DNA of 64,000 nt from Geodermatophilus sp. DSM 44513. GTDB taxonomy: Bacteria; Actinomycetota; Actinomycetes; Mycobacteriales; Geodermatophilaceae. The position numbers were made by a program, and so were the translations under genes. The notes beneath the pieces are model-generated. The model searched no databases. It saw nothing but the letters and a program-made list of their open reading frames with translations, and was not told the origin of the DNA. The DNA is taken from contig NZ_CP135963.1 in the NCBI RefSeq assembly GCF_032460525.1, forward strand, positions 4,154,001-4,218,000, read 5' to 3'. This document shows positions 17,925 to 27,133 of this stretch, one piece after another (the first letter of the stretch is position 1; each line of letters starts with the position of its first letter).

Positions 17925-18563
17925 TCAATGCACGGTGATCGGATTGTCGGACACCGGCAACGCCGAGGCGGTGGCCACGACGTGGTCGATCAGGCCGTAC
18001 TCGAGCGCCTGCTCAGGGGTGAACCAGCGGTCGCGGTCGGAGTCACGCTCGATCTGCTGGACCGGCTGACCGGAGTGCTGCGACTGCAGCTCATTGAGCT
18101 CGCGCTTCAGATTGCGCAGCATGTCGGCCTGGATGGCGATGTCCGACTCTGTGCCGCCGACCCCGCCCGAGGGCTGGTGCATCATGATCCGTGTCCGGGG
18201 CAGCGAGAAGCGCTTGCCCGGCGTGCCGGCGGTGAGCAGGAACTGCCCCATCGAGGCGGCCATGCCCATGCCGTAGGTGGCGACGTCGCAGTCGATGAAC
18301 CGCATCGTGTCGTAGACGGCCATGCCGGCGCTGACCGAGCCGCCGGGTGAGTTGATGTAGAGGTGGACGTCCCGGTGCGGGTCGTCGGCCGACAGCAGCA
18401 GCATCTGCGCGCACAGCTGATTGGCGATGTCGTCGTCGACCTGGGTGCCCAGGAAGATGATGCGTTCGCGCAGCAGTCTCTCAAAGATGGCGTCCTGCAG
18501 GTTCGCGGGCGCCCCCGTGCCGCGGAGCTGGGAGATGTTCTCGTTTGTTGCGCCGGGGTTCAT
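17925..18563 (-). CDS. clpP: ATP-dependent Clp protease proteolytic subunit (stand-alone ClpP)
   Basis: A 212-residue ClpP. The catalytic triad is visible: Ser in [14 protein letters not shown], His in [11 protein letters not shown], and Asp in the [22 protein letters not shown] region. The INSPGGSV oxyanion strand is intact. Length matches the family. ClpP forms a 14-mer chamber and needs an AAA+ partner (ClpX or ClpC); none is encoded in this window, so it must use host unfoldases or work differently. The start is the ATG at 18563, just after a stretch with no strong ribosome site. It is convergent with the M48 gene and sits between the relaxase and the T4SS operon, so it is carried by the element rather than part of the usual clpP1P2 locus. 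Confidence 0.92.
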   Translation of the reverse strand: MNPGATNENISQLRGTGAPANLQDAIFERLLRERIIFLGTQVDDDIANQLCAQMLLLSADDPHRDVHLYINSPGGSVSAGMAVYDTMRFIDCDVATYGMGMAASMGQFLLTAGTPGKRFSLPRTRIMMHQPSGGVGGTESDIAIQADMLRNLKRELNELQSQHSGQPVQQIERDSDRDRWFTPEQALEYGLIDHVVATASALPVSDNPITVH

Positions 18564-19668
18564 GGGTCTTCAGACCTTCCGTCGAGCAGGGTGACCGTCG
18601 CCGGAAGTCTCTCGGCAATGAAGCGGGAAAGCATGACCAAATGGTTCTTTACGCCAACTGCAGAATTGTTGCGCTTACCGCAGAATGCCATTGACATGGG
18701 TGCCTCGATGACATTAGGGCGACGACCGGTCCGGCGCTGCGGCGCGCCGTCGAACGTCACCACAGTCGCGTTCGTCAGTGGAGAAAATCGCCGGCCCGAC
18801 GGATCTACGGCTCCGGCGTCAATGGCGTGCCGCAGTGGTGGCGGTGCAAGGGTTGCCGGGCCGAATCGAGGGCTTGAGCCACGCGTTGGGCACGGCCGAG
18901 CAGACGCTCGGGCTCGCCCTGGGGCCGAGCCGGTGAGGCATGGCCGCTGGTGTGAGGTGTCGAACTGGGCCGCGCCGGCCGGTCGGTGCAGTGAAGCGCG
19001 TCGACCAGCGCAACTGATAGCGAACCGGCGCGGCGCACAGCGTCGCCGAGGTCGTCGAGGTCCCGCCCGCGGGCCTGGACGCGGCGACCGGCGATGACGT
19101 CCCCGATTCGCTGTTCGGGCATCTCATCCATGGGTGGCAGGTGGCGGGCGTTGGCATGCAGCTGCCCGGTGCGTGCCCAGTGCCGCACGGCCGCGGTGAG
19201 CTGGTCGGCGAGCACGGGGAGCTGCGTGGCGATCTGCTGAACGCGGCCGGCCAGGCTTGGGACGTCGTCGCGGTCGAGGAGGGCCGCTAGGTCGGCGGGC
19301 GAGCCGATGTCCGCGCGCAGGCTGTCGGCGAAGGTCTGCGCGGACCGGATGACCCCGCGTGGGTCGGTGTGCCTAGTCGGCTGGCCGTCGTCGAAGGTCA
19401 TGCTGATGCGGCCGGCCAGCTGCCAGGCGGCCGCGGTGACCAGCAGCGGTCCGGGTTCGCGGCCGGTGGTGGCGGCGCTGACCGCGGCGGCGCAGCGGCT
19501 GCCGATCTCGACGGCGGCGACGGCGGCTCGGAACTCCCGCAGCGTCAGTTCGTCGGTCCGCGCGGCCCGGTCCAGGGCGGCGGTGAGCGCACCGGCCGCG
19601 TCTGCAGCGGTGAGGTCCCGGCTGGTGCCGGGGACGGCGGGCACGGGAACTAGGGCCTGTCCCGCGGA

Positions 19669-20558
19669 TCATGCGCGGAGCCAGAGCACCGCGCTGACCA
19701 GCAGCAGCGTGGCCCGGTAGTAGGCGGCCCGCTTGGCGTAGCGGGTGGCCAGGGCGCGGAACTGCTTGAGCCGGTTGAAGCACCGCTCGACGACGTTGCG
19801 CTGCTTGTATCGGTCGCGGTCGAACTTCGGCGGTCGCCCGCCGGCCGACCCTCGGGAGCGCCGGTGCGCCCGCTGGTCGCGCTTCTCCGGGATCGTGTGC
19901 GCGATCCCGCGGCGGCGCAGCGCCCGTCGGGTGGAGGGATGGGAGTAGGCCTTGTCAGCGATCAGGTGATCGGGGCGCTTGCGCGGCCGCCCGGGGCCGA
20001 CGCGGGGCACCCGGATCCCGTCGAGCAAGGGCAGCAGCTGCGGGTTGTCCCCGGCCTGACCGGGCGTGCAGAGCACCGACAGCGGCAGCCCACGCCCATC
20101 CACGGCCAGATGGATCTTGCTGGTCAGCCCGCCCCGGGAGCGGCCGAGCGCCTCGCCGTCAACGGCGAGCGCCTCGACCGGGTCGCTGCAGCCCCCTTTT
20201 TCCGGGCGCCAGCGGCGTGCTGGTGCGCCCGAACTGAGGAGGAGTCCACGCTGATCGTCCACTCCACCACGCTGACGGCGTCATCCTTGACTACCACCTG
20301 GGTGAGGATGCGGTCCCAGGTGCCATCGGCGGTCCACTTGCGCAGCCGCTCGTGCACGGTCTTCCACGGCCCGTAGCGCTCGGGCAGATCCCGCCACGGC
20401 ACGCCGGTCTTGGCCTGCCACAGGATGCCGTTGATCACCTGCCGGTGATCGCGCCACCGCCCACCCCGACCACCGGTCGCCGGCAGCAGCGGCTCGATCC
20501 GGGCCCAGGCGGCGTCGGTGAGTTCATGTCGGCCGACCACGGACCAAGCCTGAATCAC
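19669..20558 (-). CDS. IS5-family DDE transposase made by -1 frameshifting
   Basis: Frame A (from 20558) encodes the N-terminal DUF4096-type domain (LTDAAWARIEPLLP, WRDLPERYGPWKTVHERLRKW) and the first catalytic Asp in SVDSSSVRAHQHA. Frame B (to 19669) continues SRGGLTSKIHLAVDG, with the second Asp in LIADKAYSHPSTRRALR and the Glu in NVVERCFNRLKQFRAL. The frames are joined by a -1 shift at an A5G5 run (minus strand, plus-strand 20192-20201), as expected for the IS427 group. All DDE residues are present. Confidence 0.88.
20192..20201 (-). other. Slippery run for -1 frameshifting
   Basis: On the minus strand AAAAAGGGGG. Moving from frame A to frame B here needs a step of -1, which matches the coordinates of both frames. 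Confidence 0.7.
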
Positions 20559-21075
20559 ACCGATGCAAGATCGCCAGGACAGGGCCTAGGCGCTCGAGCA
20601 CCACCGCGCCGGCGGCGGTGGGTGGGTGGGTCTGGGCGTCGCGTTCCACGGCCGTGGCCAGCCGGCGAATGGTGCTCAGCTCGGCGACCGCGGCTCGGGG
20701 CAGCAGCCGGTGGCCGAGCCGGGCGCAGTCCTCAGCCTGGGCGGCGAGCTCGACGGTGACGGCCCACCGGTGGGATCGGCCCATGATGGCCCGGTCTCGG
20801 CCGATCAGGTCGGCGGCGGCGCCGGCGAAGTCGGTGAGCGGTCCCCCGGTGGCCGGCCACAGCCCCCCGGCTGTCGTGCAGGCGGCGGCGAGTTCGGCGG
20901 CGGTGGCCTGCCGGAGGCTGCTGCCGGGGGTGAGGCCGTCGTGGGTCAGGCCGGTGAGCGCCCGGCCCAGGTGCGCCAGGGCACCGGTGACGTCCTCGAT
21001 GCTGGTCGACGCCCGGGGTGCGTGGGTTCGTTCGGCGAGGGCGTCGAGCAGCTGCTGCACGGTTGTGGCCACCGG

Positions 21076-21372
21076 TCAGCCCAGCCCGCGCAGGGCCCGC
21101 CGTGCGACGCGGGCAGCGTCGAGCACCTGGGTGCGGGCGAAGGTGTCGGGGTCCAGCAGAGCAAGGGCGCCCATGGCCGCGCGGATGCTCGCAGCCGGGT
21201 CGCCGTCGATCAGCGGGATGGGTTCGGCGCGGCCGCCGGCGAGCTCGAGCAGTTCCGCGGCGTAGAGACAGTTCAGGGCAATCTCGGCGGGTACCTGCTC
21301 TCGGTCGGCGCCGACGGCGTCCAGCAGCGAGGCGGCGTAGCTGAGCGGATCGGTGGGCACGTCGAGGCTCAT
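21076..21372 (-). CDS. Small hypothetical protein in the T4SS operon
   Basis: A 98-residue, acidic, helical protein that I do not recognise. It has no membrane segment or signal. Cys and Tyr residues sit in a central ALNCLYAAELLELAGG helix, and an RVARRALRGLG tail closes it. The ATG at 21372 follows AAGGAGACAC, the clearest ribosome site in the distal operon. It lies 12 bp after the previous gene and 3 bp before the IS-split gene, so it belongs to the transfer operon; an accessory or DNA-processing role is only a guess. Confidence 0.65.
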   Translation of the reverse strand: MSLDVPTDPLSYAASLLDAVGADREQVPAEIALNCLYAAELLELAGGRAEPIPLIDGDPAASIRAAMGALALLDPDTFARTQVLDAARVARRALRGLG

Positions 21373-21384
21373 GTGTCTCCTTCA

Positions 21385-21954
21385 TCAGCGGGGTGCGTTC
21401 GAGGCTGGGCCGCCGCGGCGGCCGGGTGGGGCGCCGCGGCGGATCTGTGGATGGTCCGTCGCGCCGTGCACAGCCGAGCCACCGGTCCGGGGAAGCACGG
21501 GCAGGCTGAGGACGGCGGCCGGGCAGTCGTCGAGCAGCCGCCAGTGCAGCTCCCGGCCGGGATGCCGGACGGGCAGCGGCGCGGCGGCGGCGAGCTCCGG
21601 TAGCCGGGTGGCCACGTCGTAGCCCGCGAGGGAGGCGCGGGTCAGCGCGGCAGCCAGCAGCGGCCAGTCCGGGCCCACCACCAGACGGGGATCGATCCGT
21701 GCCACGGTCGCCTGCCAGGCGCTGGTGGCGCACTCCGAGTCACCGGAGGCGTCGTCCGGCTCGCTTTCCAGATCCGCGGCGACCAGCAGGATGTGCGCGG
21801 CGATCGTGCGCCGCCGCCGCTGGGTCGGCGCGTCGCGCCAGGCGGCCAGCAGCTGCGGGGTGTGCCGGGTCATCCAGCGTCGGCTGACTCGCACGCCGTC
21901 GACCAGCGCCACCCAGTCGTCACGTTCGTGCCCGCGTGGGGAGGTGCTTCTCAC
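21385..21954 (-). CDS. Hypothetical protein in the T4SS operon
   Basis: A 189-residue soluble protein of unknown family. Visible features are a basic N-terminal half (DGVRVSRRWMTRHTPQLLAAW) and a repeated WxLLAAALxRASLAGYD / LHWRLLDDCPAAVLSLP pattern. That pattern resembles the 'Ala-Trp-Leu' segments in the C-terminal half of the relaxase (for example LWWRLAPHL and HWAALADRLAAADRAG), so the two may share a helical repeat. The start is GTG 21954, overlapping the upstream stop (GTGA). A long upstream extension of the frame is a shadow of the preceding gene. Confidence 0.6.
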   Translation of the reverse strand: MRSTSPRGHERDDWVALVDGVRVSRRWMTRHTPQLLAAWRDAPTQRRRRTIAAHILLVAADLESEPDDASGDSECATSAWQATVARIDPRLVVGPDWPLLAAALTRASLAGYDVATRLPELAAAAPLPVRHPGRELHWRLLDDCPAAVLSLPVLPRTGGSAVHGATDHPQIRRGAPPGRRGGPASNAPR

Positions 21955-22484
21955 CGGTGTCCTCCCTCGACGGCGAGGTCGGCGTCGAACAGCGCCCGCC
22001 GGGCAGCCGACGCCTGGAGGCTGTCGTAGTCGGCGGCCCAGGAGCGGGCGGGCCAGTCGGTGTGCCGGCCCGGTGGGCAGCCGATGCCGAGCCGCTCGGC
22101 CATGCGGGCGTGGAAGGCGGGCAGGGCGTAGCGGTGCCACTCCTCCAGCGCATGCGGGCCGGTGGTGTCGGCGGCGGCCAGCCGCAGGCAGGCGAGCACC
22201 GCGAGCTCGTGCGCCAGATGCGGGTGGCGCGGCCAGCAGGAGGGGATGGCGTGCGCGGTCTGCCAGGCGTAGGTGTGGTTGAGCCAGGCGGCGACGGCGT
22301 CCAGCCAGGGCCACAGCTGGGCCCGTACCCGTGGCTCGCAGGTGGCCGGGTCCCAGGGGCGTTCCAGCAGATGCAGCCCGGTGAGGGGAAGGCCGGCGTC
22401 CTCGACCTGCCGCAGCTGGTCCAGAGCGGCGCGGACCTCCTGCGGCGGTCGGGGGAAGGCAAGCGCCAGGTCCGGGGTGGTCAT
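21951..22484 (-). CDS. Hypothetical protein following the coupling protein
   Basis: A 177-residue soluble, helical protein rich in Trp and His (PWDPATCEP, HTYAWQTAHAIPSCWPRHPHLAHELAVL, EEWHRYALPAFHARMAERLG). No family is recognised. It starts at ATG 22484, overlapping the coupling-protein stop as ATGA, and overlaps the next gene as GTGA. The strict coupling to the T4CP suggests it works with it, possibly as a substrate adaptor; this is inference. Confidence 0.6.
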   Translation of the reverse strand: MTTPDLALAFPRPPQEVRAALDQLRQVEDAGLPLTGLHLLERPWDPATCEPRVRAQLWPWLDAVAAWLNHTYAWQTAHAIPSCWPRHPHLAHELAVLACLRLAAADTTGPHALEEWHRYALPAFHARMAERLGIGCPPGRHTDWPARSWAADYDSLQASAARRALFDADLAVEGGHR

Positions 22485-24400
22485 GGGATCTCCGGTCGGG
22501 TCGGGGTCAGGCCGGCGCGGGCGGCGGCGTCGTGGGCGCGGCCAGTGGGCTGGACCAGCGGCGGGGTGTGGGTGCGGGCGGCGGCGACGCGGTCGCGGGC
22601 GGCGGCCTGGGCGGCGAGCAGCTCTGCGCCGCGGGGCCCCGTGATGCACCGGGTGAGTCCGGCGATCAACGGTGGGGCGTTCTCCGCGATCACCAGCGCT
22701 CGCCCCGGCGGCAGTTGACGGATCTCTTCCGGCCGCAGCACGGGCACGGTCTCGCCGTGAGTGGACCGGGACCAGCCGGCCCCGGCGTAGCTGTAGGAGG
22801 TGCGCCGGACCCGGGTCGTGCCGAGCAGGTCGGACAGCTCGCGGTAGAAGGCGCCGTCCTTGCCGCCGCCGAAGGCGACGATCACGTTCGTGAGCCCGAA
22901 CAGCGCGTGGGCCTCATCCTCGCCGTAGATCAGCACGAGCTGCCGCCAGGTCTGGGCGGCGTAGACGAAGCTGACGCCCAATGCCCGGTCGTTGGCCATC
23001 CGGGTGCGCAGGGTGGGCAGCGGCGCGGTGGAGGGCAGCTCGTCCAGGCAGGCCAGCAGCGGCGGGCACAGCCGACCCGTCGGTCCCCTGCTGGCCAGTT
23101 GCAGGGCGGTGTCCAGGACGTGCTCGGCCAGCGCGGTCATCAGCGGGGACGCCGAGGCGTAGGGGTCCTCGCGACCGAGCAGGTAGATGGTGCCGCCGGC
23201 GGCAAGCAGCTCGGCGACGTCGGTGGCCGGACGTCCGATCCCGGGGGTGCAGCGGCGGCGGATGTCGGCCTGGAAGAACAGCGCCAGCGCCTGCTGCACG
23301 GTGGTGGCGGTGTTCCCGGCGGTGCGCGGGTCACCCTGCAGGGCGCCGTGCAGCAGCCCGTCCCAGAACGGTGCCGCATCCGGGTGACCGCGCAGGATAT
23401 CCACAGGCTGCGTGGTGGCCTGGGGGTGGGCGGCCCACTCCAGGACGTCCTCGATGGTCCGGCCGGTCAGCGCGGCGGCGTGCAGGTAGGCCTGCAGCAC
23501 CTTGGCCGCCTCGAACGCGTAGAACCGGGCCGCCGCCTCGGTGGTGCCGCCGGTCACCGCGCCGGTCACCGTGCCGGCGGTGAACGCCTTGGCGCGGCGC
23601 TCGGCGAGCATGGGGTCTCCGCAGCCGGCCACCGGATCCCAGACCAGCTCCGGCAGGCCGGGCACGGCCCCGAAGGGGTCGAGGACGGCGATCGGCCGGT
23701 CGGCGGTGGTGCGGGCGTCGACGCTGAGCAGCAGGTCCTCGGCCTTGGTGAGCGTCACCAGCGCCGCGCCGGGCGCGTCGAGGAGGGCCGGGGCGAGCAG
23801 GTCGAGGGTCTTGCCCGAGCCTTGCGGGCCGTAGACGCCGGTGGTCCGGTCGAAGGGCACCCACAGCTCCCCGGCGGCGGGCACAGCGGCGCGGCCCAGC
23901 CGCCACCCCACCGCGTGCGGGTCCCCGGCCGCCGGTCGGGCGCCGAGCATCCGGTCGGGCGGGAGCAGGTCGGGGCGGATGAGGGGGGCGACCCGGCGCA
24001 GCCGGGCGCGGCCGAGCACGTCGGCGATCTGGCCGCGGGTGGCCATCCCGGATGGCATGCGCAGCAGCCGGTGTGTGGCCCAGACCGCTCCCCCGCTGCC
24101 GGCCAGATAGAGGACAAACCCGGCGGCGATGGCGGTGTACACGACTGCCGGCGACGGCGCCGCCGCGGCTTGGGCGGCATCCAGGCCGGCGGTGCGGTCG
24201 CCGGTCAGCAGCCCGCCGACAGAGGCGACCAGGGCGGCCGTCCCGTGCGGCCACATCCAGCCCGCGCCGGTCAGGAGTGCTGCGGCGGCGCGGCCGGCCG
24301 GCAGCACCAGCGCGGCGGCTGTCAGCCATACCAGGGCGGCGGCAGTCGGCATTTCCCAGCTGGCCGGGCCGACGTCCGGGTGGGACCGGCCGGCGCTCAC
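22481..24400 (-). CDS. VirD4/TraG-type coupling protein (T4CP) ATPase
   Basis: A 639-residue membrane-anchored ATPase that brings the relaxosome to the mating channel. Hydrophobic segments lie near the N-terminus (about 18-45 and 85-110). Walker A is GPQGSGKT at about 191-198 and Walker B is LLACLDELPS in the C-terminal half. The TraM-recognition-type end carries VSFVYAAQTWRQL, FGGGKDGAFYRELSDLLG and RPEEIRQLPPGRALVI. I chose the GTG at 24400 because AGGAGGT lies 5 nt upstream; the longer frame from 24493 overlaps the preceding gene. Members of this family occur in actinobacterial plasmids and ICEs. It is the clearest marker that the system transfers single-stranded DNA. Confidence 0.9.
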   Translation of the reverse strand: MSAGRSHPDVGPASWEMPTAAALVWLTAAALVLPAGRAAAALLTGAGWMWPHGTAALVASVGGLLTGDRTAGLDAAQAAAAPSPAVVYTAIAAGFVLYLAGSGGAVWATHRLLRMPSGMATRGQIADVLGRARLRRVAPLIRPDLLPPDRMLGARPAAGDPHAVGWRLGRAAVPAAGELWVPFDRTTGVYGPQGSGKTLDLLAPALLDAPGAALVTLTKAEDLLLSVDARTTADRPIAVLDPFGAVPGLPELVWDPVAGCGDPMLAERRAKAFTAGTVTGAVTGGTTEAAARFYAFEAAKVLQAYLHAAALTGRTIEDVLEWAAHPQATTQPVDILRGHPDAAPFWDGLLHGALQGDPRTAGNTATTVQQALALFFQADIRRRCTPGIGRPATDVAELLAAGGTIYLLGREDPYASASPLMTALAEHVLDTALQLASRGPTGRLCPPLLACLDELPSTAPLPTLRTRMANDRALGVSFVYAAQTWRQLVLIYGEDEAHALFGLTNVIVAFGGGKDGAFYRELSDLLGTTRVRRTSYSYAGAGWSRSTHGETVPVLRPEEIRQLPPGRALVIAENAPPLIAGLTRCITGPRGAELLAAQAAARDRVAAARTHTPPLVQPTGRAHDAAARAGLTPTRPEIP

Positions 24401-24461
24401 CGCGGACCTCCTGCGTTCGTTGCGCGCATGGCTCCTCCTCTGCTTGCTGGCCGTGGGCGGT

Positions 24462-25631
24462 TCATCCGGGGGTGGCGGCGTGCAGGTCGACACCGTGGTC
24501 GGCCAGCCACGGCACCGGGTCGACCGGAGACCGGTCGACGCGGACCTCGAAGTGCAGGTGCACGCCGGTGCTGTTGCCGGTGGAGCCCTGGAAACCGATC
24601 AGCGTCCCGGCGTTGACGTGCTGGCCGGCAGTGACGGTGTAGGCCGACAGGTGCCCGTAGCGGGTGGTCACGCCGCCGCCGTGGTCGAGTTCGACGAGGT
24701 TGCCGTAGCCGGCCACGCTCAGGCTGCCGTCGCGGTCGCAGTAGGCACTGGTGCAGGCCGCGGTGAGCACGGTGCCGTCGGCGGCGGCATACACCAGGGT
24801 GTCGCGGGGGCCGGCGATGTCCACCCCGGCGTGCAGGGTGCCCCACCGGGACCCGTAGCCGGAGGTCACCTCCCCGGCGGTGGGCCGGATCCACGACCCG
24901 GCCGGCACCGGCAGACCCGGGCAGACGCCGGCCGCCGCAGCGGCCGGGTCGGCCGCGGTGGCATGGGCGGCGGGCCACAGCATTGCGGTCAGCTCGCGGG
25001 CGAGTGGCTCCCAGTGGGCGTAGGCGCCGCCGGCGGCCGAGATCTGCACGGCCTGGGCCGCCTGGGTGAGCGGGATGGTCTGCCAGGCCGGCACCTCGAC
25101 GAGGCGGGCGTAGAAGGCCTGCGCGGCGTAGACCGGGTCCATCAGCTGGGCGACGGTTCCCCAGCCGGCGATCCAGCGCTGCTGGAAGGTGTTGACGCTG
25201 TCGTGGTCAGTCCCGAGGCCGTCGTGCGGGTAGGTCAGGCTGGTGGCGGTGACCGCGGCCTGCTCGGCGGTCAGTTCCGGGCTGCTGCCGTCGTTGGCCA
25301 GCATCCGGATCCGGGATTCCTGGTAGGCGGTGGCCAGCGCCACGGTCGCGGCGTAGTGCTCGAGACCGAGCGCGGCGGCGACGGTGACGATGGTCTGCGC
25401 ATGGCCCATCTGCACGGCGTCCAGCTCGATGCCGGCGACGGTGGCGCCGGTGCCGCCGGTCGAGCAGCCCGACGAGGCCGCCGCGGTGCGCGCCTCAGGT
25501 GCGGCAAGAACGGCCAGCGGGAGCAGTAACAAGGTGAGTGCGGCGAGCACCGGGAGGGCGATCGGCCCGGCGGTTTTCCACAGCCACGCCCGCGCATGCT
25601 GGTGGGCCACGGACTCCGGCGTCCCGCTCAT
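24462..25631 (-). CDS. Cell-wall hydrolase with M23 peptidase domain (VirB1-like role)
   Basis: A 389-residue exported protein. A membrane anchor lies at about 19-45. A lytic-transglycosylase-like helical region follows at about 75-210 (ATAYQESRIRMLAND, TFQQRWIAGWG, YAAQAFYARL). The C-terminal LytM/M23 domain spans about 250-385, with zinc ligands in LHAGVDIAGP and VHLHFEVR. It is expected to open peptidoglycan locally for assembly of the conjugation channel. The ATG at 25631 overlaps the VirB4-like stop (ATGA). It may have two cell-wall activities in one chain; the transglycosylase half is less certain because no clear Glu-Ser motif is present apart from QESR. Confidence 0.85.
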   Translation of the reverse strand: MSGTPESVAHQHARAWLWKTAGPIALPVLAALTLLLLPLAVLAAPEARTAAASSGCSTGGTGATVAGIELDAVQMGHAQTIVTVAAALGLEHYAATVALATAYQESRIRMLANDGSSPELTAEQAAVTATSLTYPHDGLGTDHDSVNTFQQRWIAGWGTVAQLMDPVYAAQAFYARLVEVPAWQTIPLTQAAQAVQISAAGGAYAHWEPLARELTAMLWPAAHATAADPAAAAAGVCPGLPVPAGSWIRPTAGEVTSGYGSRWGTLHAGVDIAGPRDTLVYAAADGTVLTAACTSAYCDRDGSLSVAGYGNLVELDHGGGVTTRYGHLSAYTVTAGQHVNAGTLIGFQGSTGNSTGVHLHFEVRVDRSPVDPVPWLADHGVDLHAATPG

Positions 25632-27133
25632 GCCGGTCGTCCTGTCAACGCCTGGTTGGTGAAGGTCAGCCGCAGCTCGGGCTCGGTGAGGACGGTCTGC
25701 ACCTTGAACGCCCGGTCGCCGACCAGCCACAGCGCCCGGCCCTTGCCGGCGACCGCCCAGCCGGTGACCACCCGCTGCGCGATCGGGGACAGCCCCAGCA
25801 GGCTGCCCAGCTCGTCGCCGACGGCCTGGTCCTGGCCGTGCAGCACCTTGACGTCGCACAGGTGCAGCAGGTCGCGGGCGATAGCCACGGCTTGCGAGTT
25901 CGCGTCGCCGGCGGTGAGCATGTCCGAGGGCTTGTGCGCCAGCAGGACCTGCACGTCGGCATCGCGGCGGGACAGCCGCAGGTTGGCGTCCAGGCTCTTC
26001 ATAGCCTCGGCGCCCAGGCGCATCTGCCGCCACGTCTCGTCACGGACGACGATCCGCAGATCGCCGGGGGCGGCGATCTCCCGCATCGCCTGCCCCCAGG
26101 AGTTCAGGCAGGTCAGCGCAATGCCGACGGCCTGGTCGCCGAGCGGCTCGAGCCGGGACAGCGACAGCGACTGGATCGGGGCGCGCCAGTCGACGTCGAG
26201 AGTGGTGTGGTCGTCGAACAGCCCGGCCAGCGAGCCCTTCACCAGCGAACCCAGGGCGTCGCGCAGGGTGCGGGTGGCGTCGAGGAAGTGCCGCCGGTCG
26301 GCGTACCGGCAACCGGCGACGAGCTCGTCGGTCGGCTCGTCCAGCGCCCGCCACACCTGCGGCACGGTGGGCTCGGTCAGCCGCGTGGCGCCGCCTGCGT
26401 AGCCGGTGAGCAGCCGCAGCGCCTCGGAGACCGCGGTCTCCTCCACCGGACCGAAGGGCACCGCCTGCGAGCCGACCAGGCCGCGCAGTAGCACGATCCA
26501 GCGGGCGAACATGATGGCCTCGCGGCGGCGGACCTCGGCGGCATCGAGTCGCTCCCAGCCGTGCCCGAGCGGGCCGAAGGCCAGCGGGTTCACCCTTGCC
26601 GGCAGGCCGTGACCGATGACGAACGGCTCCACGCCCAACGCGCGGCACAGCGGCTCGTACTCGTCCTTGGTGTCCCCCAGGACCAGCGTGCGGTAGCCGT
26701 AGCCCAGCATCCGCAGCGCGAAAGCCTTGACCGTCGCCGACTTGCCCCGGCCGGGCTTGCCGAAGACGACCACGTTCGGATTGGTGACCGAAATGTCGTC
26801 GTCGGTGACCCAGCCGACCGGATCGCAGTAGAACGCCCCGCCCGAGAGCAGGTCGATGCCCATCTGCGCACCGGTCGGCGGCAACCCGCTGGTGGCGATC
26901 AGCGGCCACACCACCGGCGTCTGCTCCGAGGTCATCCGCCACACCGGCAGCGGCGCCGGCGTGACCGCCCGGCCCCGGCCCCGGCCGCGCGGTCCCCGGC
27001 GGGGCACCAGCTGGGTGAACGGTCCGCGTTCTCGGGACGCCGCAGGTGCGGGTGGCGAGGCGGGAAGCCGGTGGCCGAAGTCGGCGAGCAGCACGTCCAC
27101 GCCCCGCCCGGGCCGGGAGAGCCGGCGGGTCAT
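25628..27133 (-). CDS. VirB4/TraC-type T4SS ATPase
   Basis: A 501-residue ATPase. Walker A is FGKPGRGKSATVKAF at about 124-138. A GDTKDEYEPLCRALG segment follows, then LRIVVRDETWRQM as the Walker B region, and a VQVLLAHKPSDMLTAGDANSQAVAIARDLLHLCDVKVLHGQ C-terminal lobe typical of actinobacterial VirB4 homologues (quoted here only in outline). It powers assembly of the channel at the membrane. It starts at ATG 27133 overlapping the upstream stop (ATGA). It is shorter than proteobacterial VirB4 (about 800) because the N-terminal part is provided by the separate SCO6880-type gene upstream. Confidence 0.88.
   Translation of the reverse strand: MTRRLSRPGRGVDVLLADFGHRLPASPPAPAASRERGPFTQLVPRRGPRGRGRGRAVTPAPLPVWRMTSEQTPVVWPLIATSGLPPTGAQMGIDLLSGGAFYCDPVGWVTDDDISVTNPNVVVFGKPGRGKSATVKAFALRMLGYGYRTLVLGDTKDEYEPLCRALGVEPFVIGHGLPARVNPLAFGPLGHGWERLDAAEVRRREAIMFARWIVLLRGLVGSQAVPFGPVEETAVSEALRLLTGYAGGATRLTEPTVPQVWRALDEPTDELVAGCRYADRRHFLDATRTLRDALGSLVKGSLAGLFDDHTTLDVDWRAPIQSLSLSRLEPLGDQAVGIALTCLNSWGQAMREIAAPGDLRIVVRDETWRQMRLGAEAMKSLDANLRLSRRDADVQVLLAHKPSDMLTAGDANSQAVAIARDLLHLCDVKVLHGQDQAVGDELGSLLGLSPIAQRVVTGWAVAGKGRALWLVGDRAFKVQTVLTEPELRLTFTNQALTGRPA

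Larger units (their letters stand above)
19654..20585 (-). mobile_element. IS5-family (IS427-group-like) insertion sequence, 932 bp
   Basis: Terminal inverted repeats begin GGCCTGTCCCGCGGATC on the left and GCCCTGTCCTGGCGATC on the right (13 of 17 positions match). It carries one transposase in two overlapping frames on the minus strand and is flanked by a CTAG duplication. The ends and transposase look intact, so it may still be mobile. Confidence 0.85.
19650..20589. repeat. CTAG target-site duplication around the IS
   Basis: CTAG occurs at 19650-19653 and again at 20586-20589, directly abutting the IS ends. CTAG/YTAR targets are known for the IS427 group of the IS5 family. Confidence 0.8.
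18805..21072 (-). pseudogene. Last gene of the T4SS operon, split by an IS5-family insertion
   Basis: The 5' part (21072 to 20587) and the 3' part (19650 to 18805) are in the same frame once the IS and one CTAG copy are removed; the junction then reads VLERLVPVPAVPGTSRD. The restored protein would have about 443 residues. It is Ala-rich, helical and soluble, with no family I recognise, a repeated ELAA-type helix pattern and a Pro/Ser/His-rich tail. The start is a GTG at 21072, 3 bp after the stop of the preceding gene. As it is the last gene in the operon, its loss need not block the genes before it. The 3' fragment has an in-frame M at 19644, but there is no evidence it is expressed. Confidence 0.85.

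Noticed and set aside
22532..24616. Plus-strand 694-residue frame opposite the coupling protein
   Set aside because: Gly/Arg/Gln-rich shadow of the T4CP gene, with no domain.
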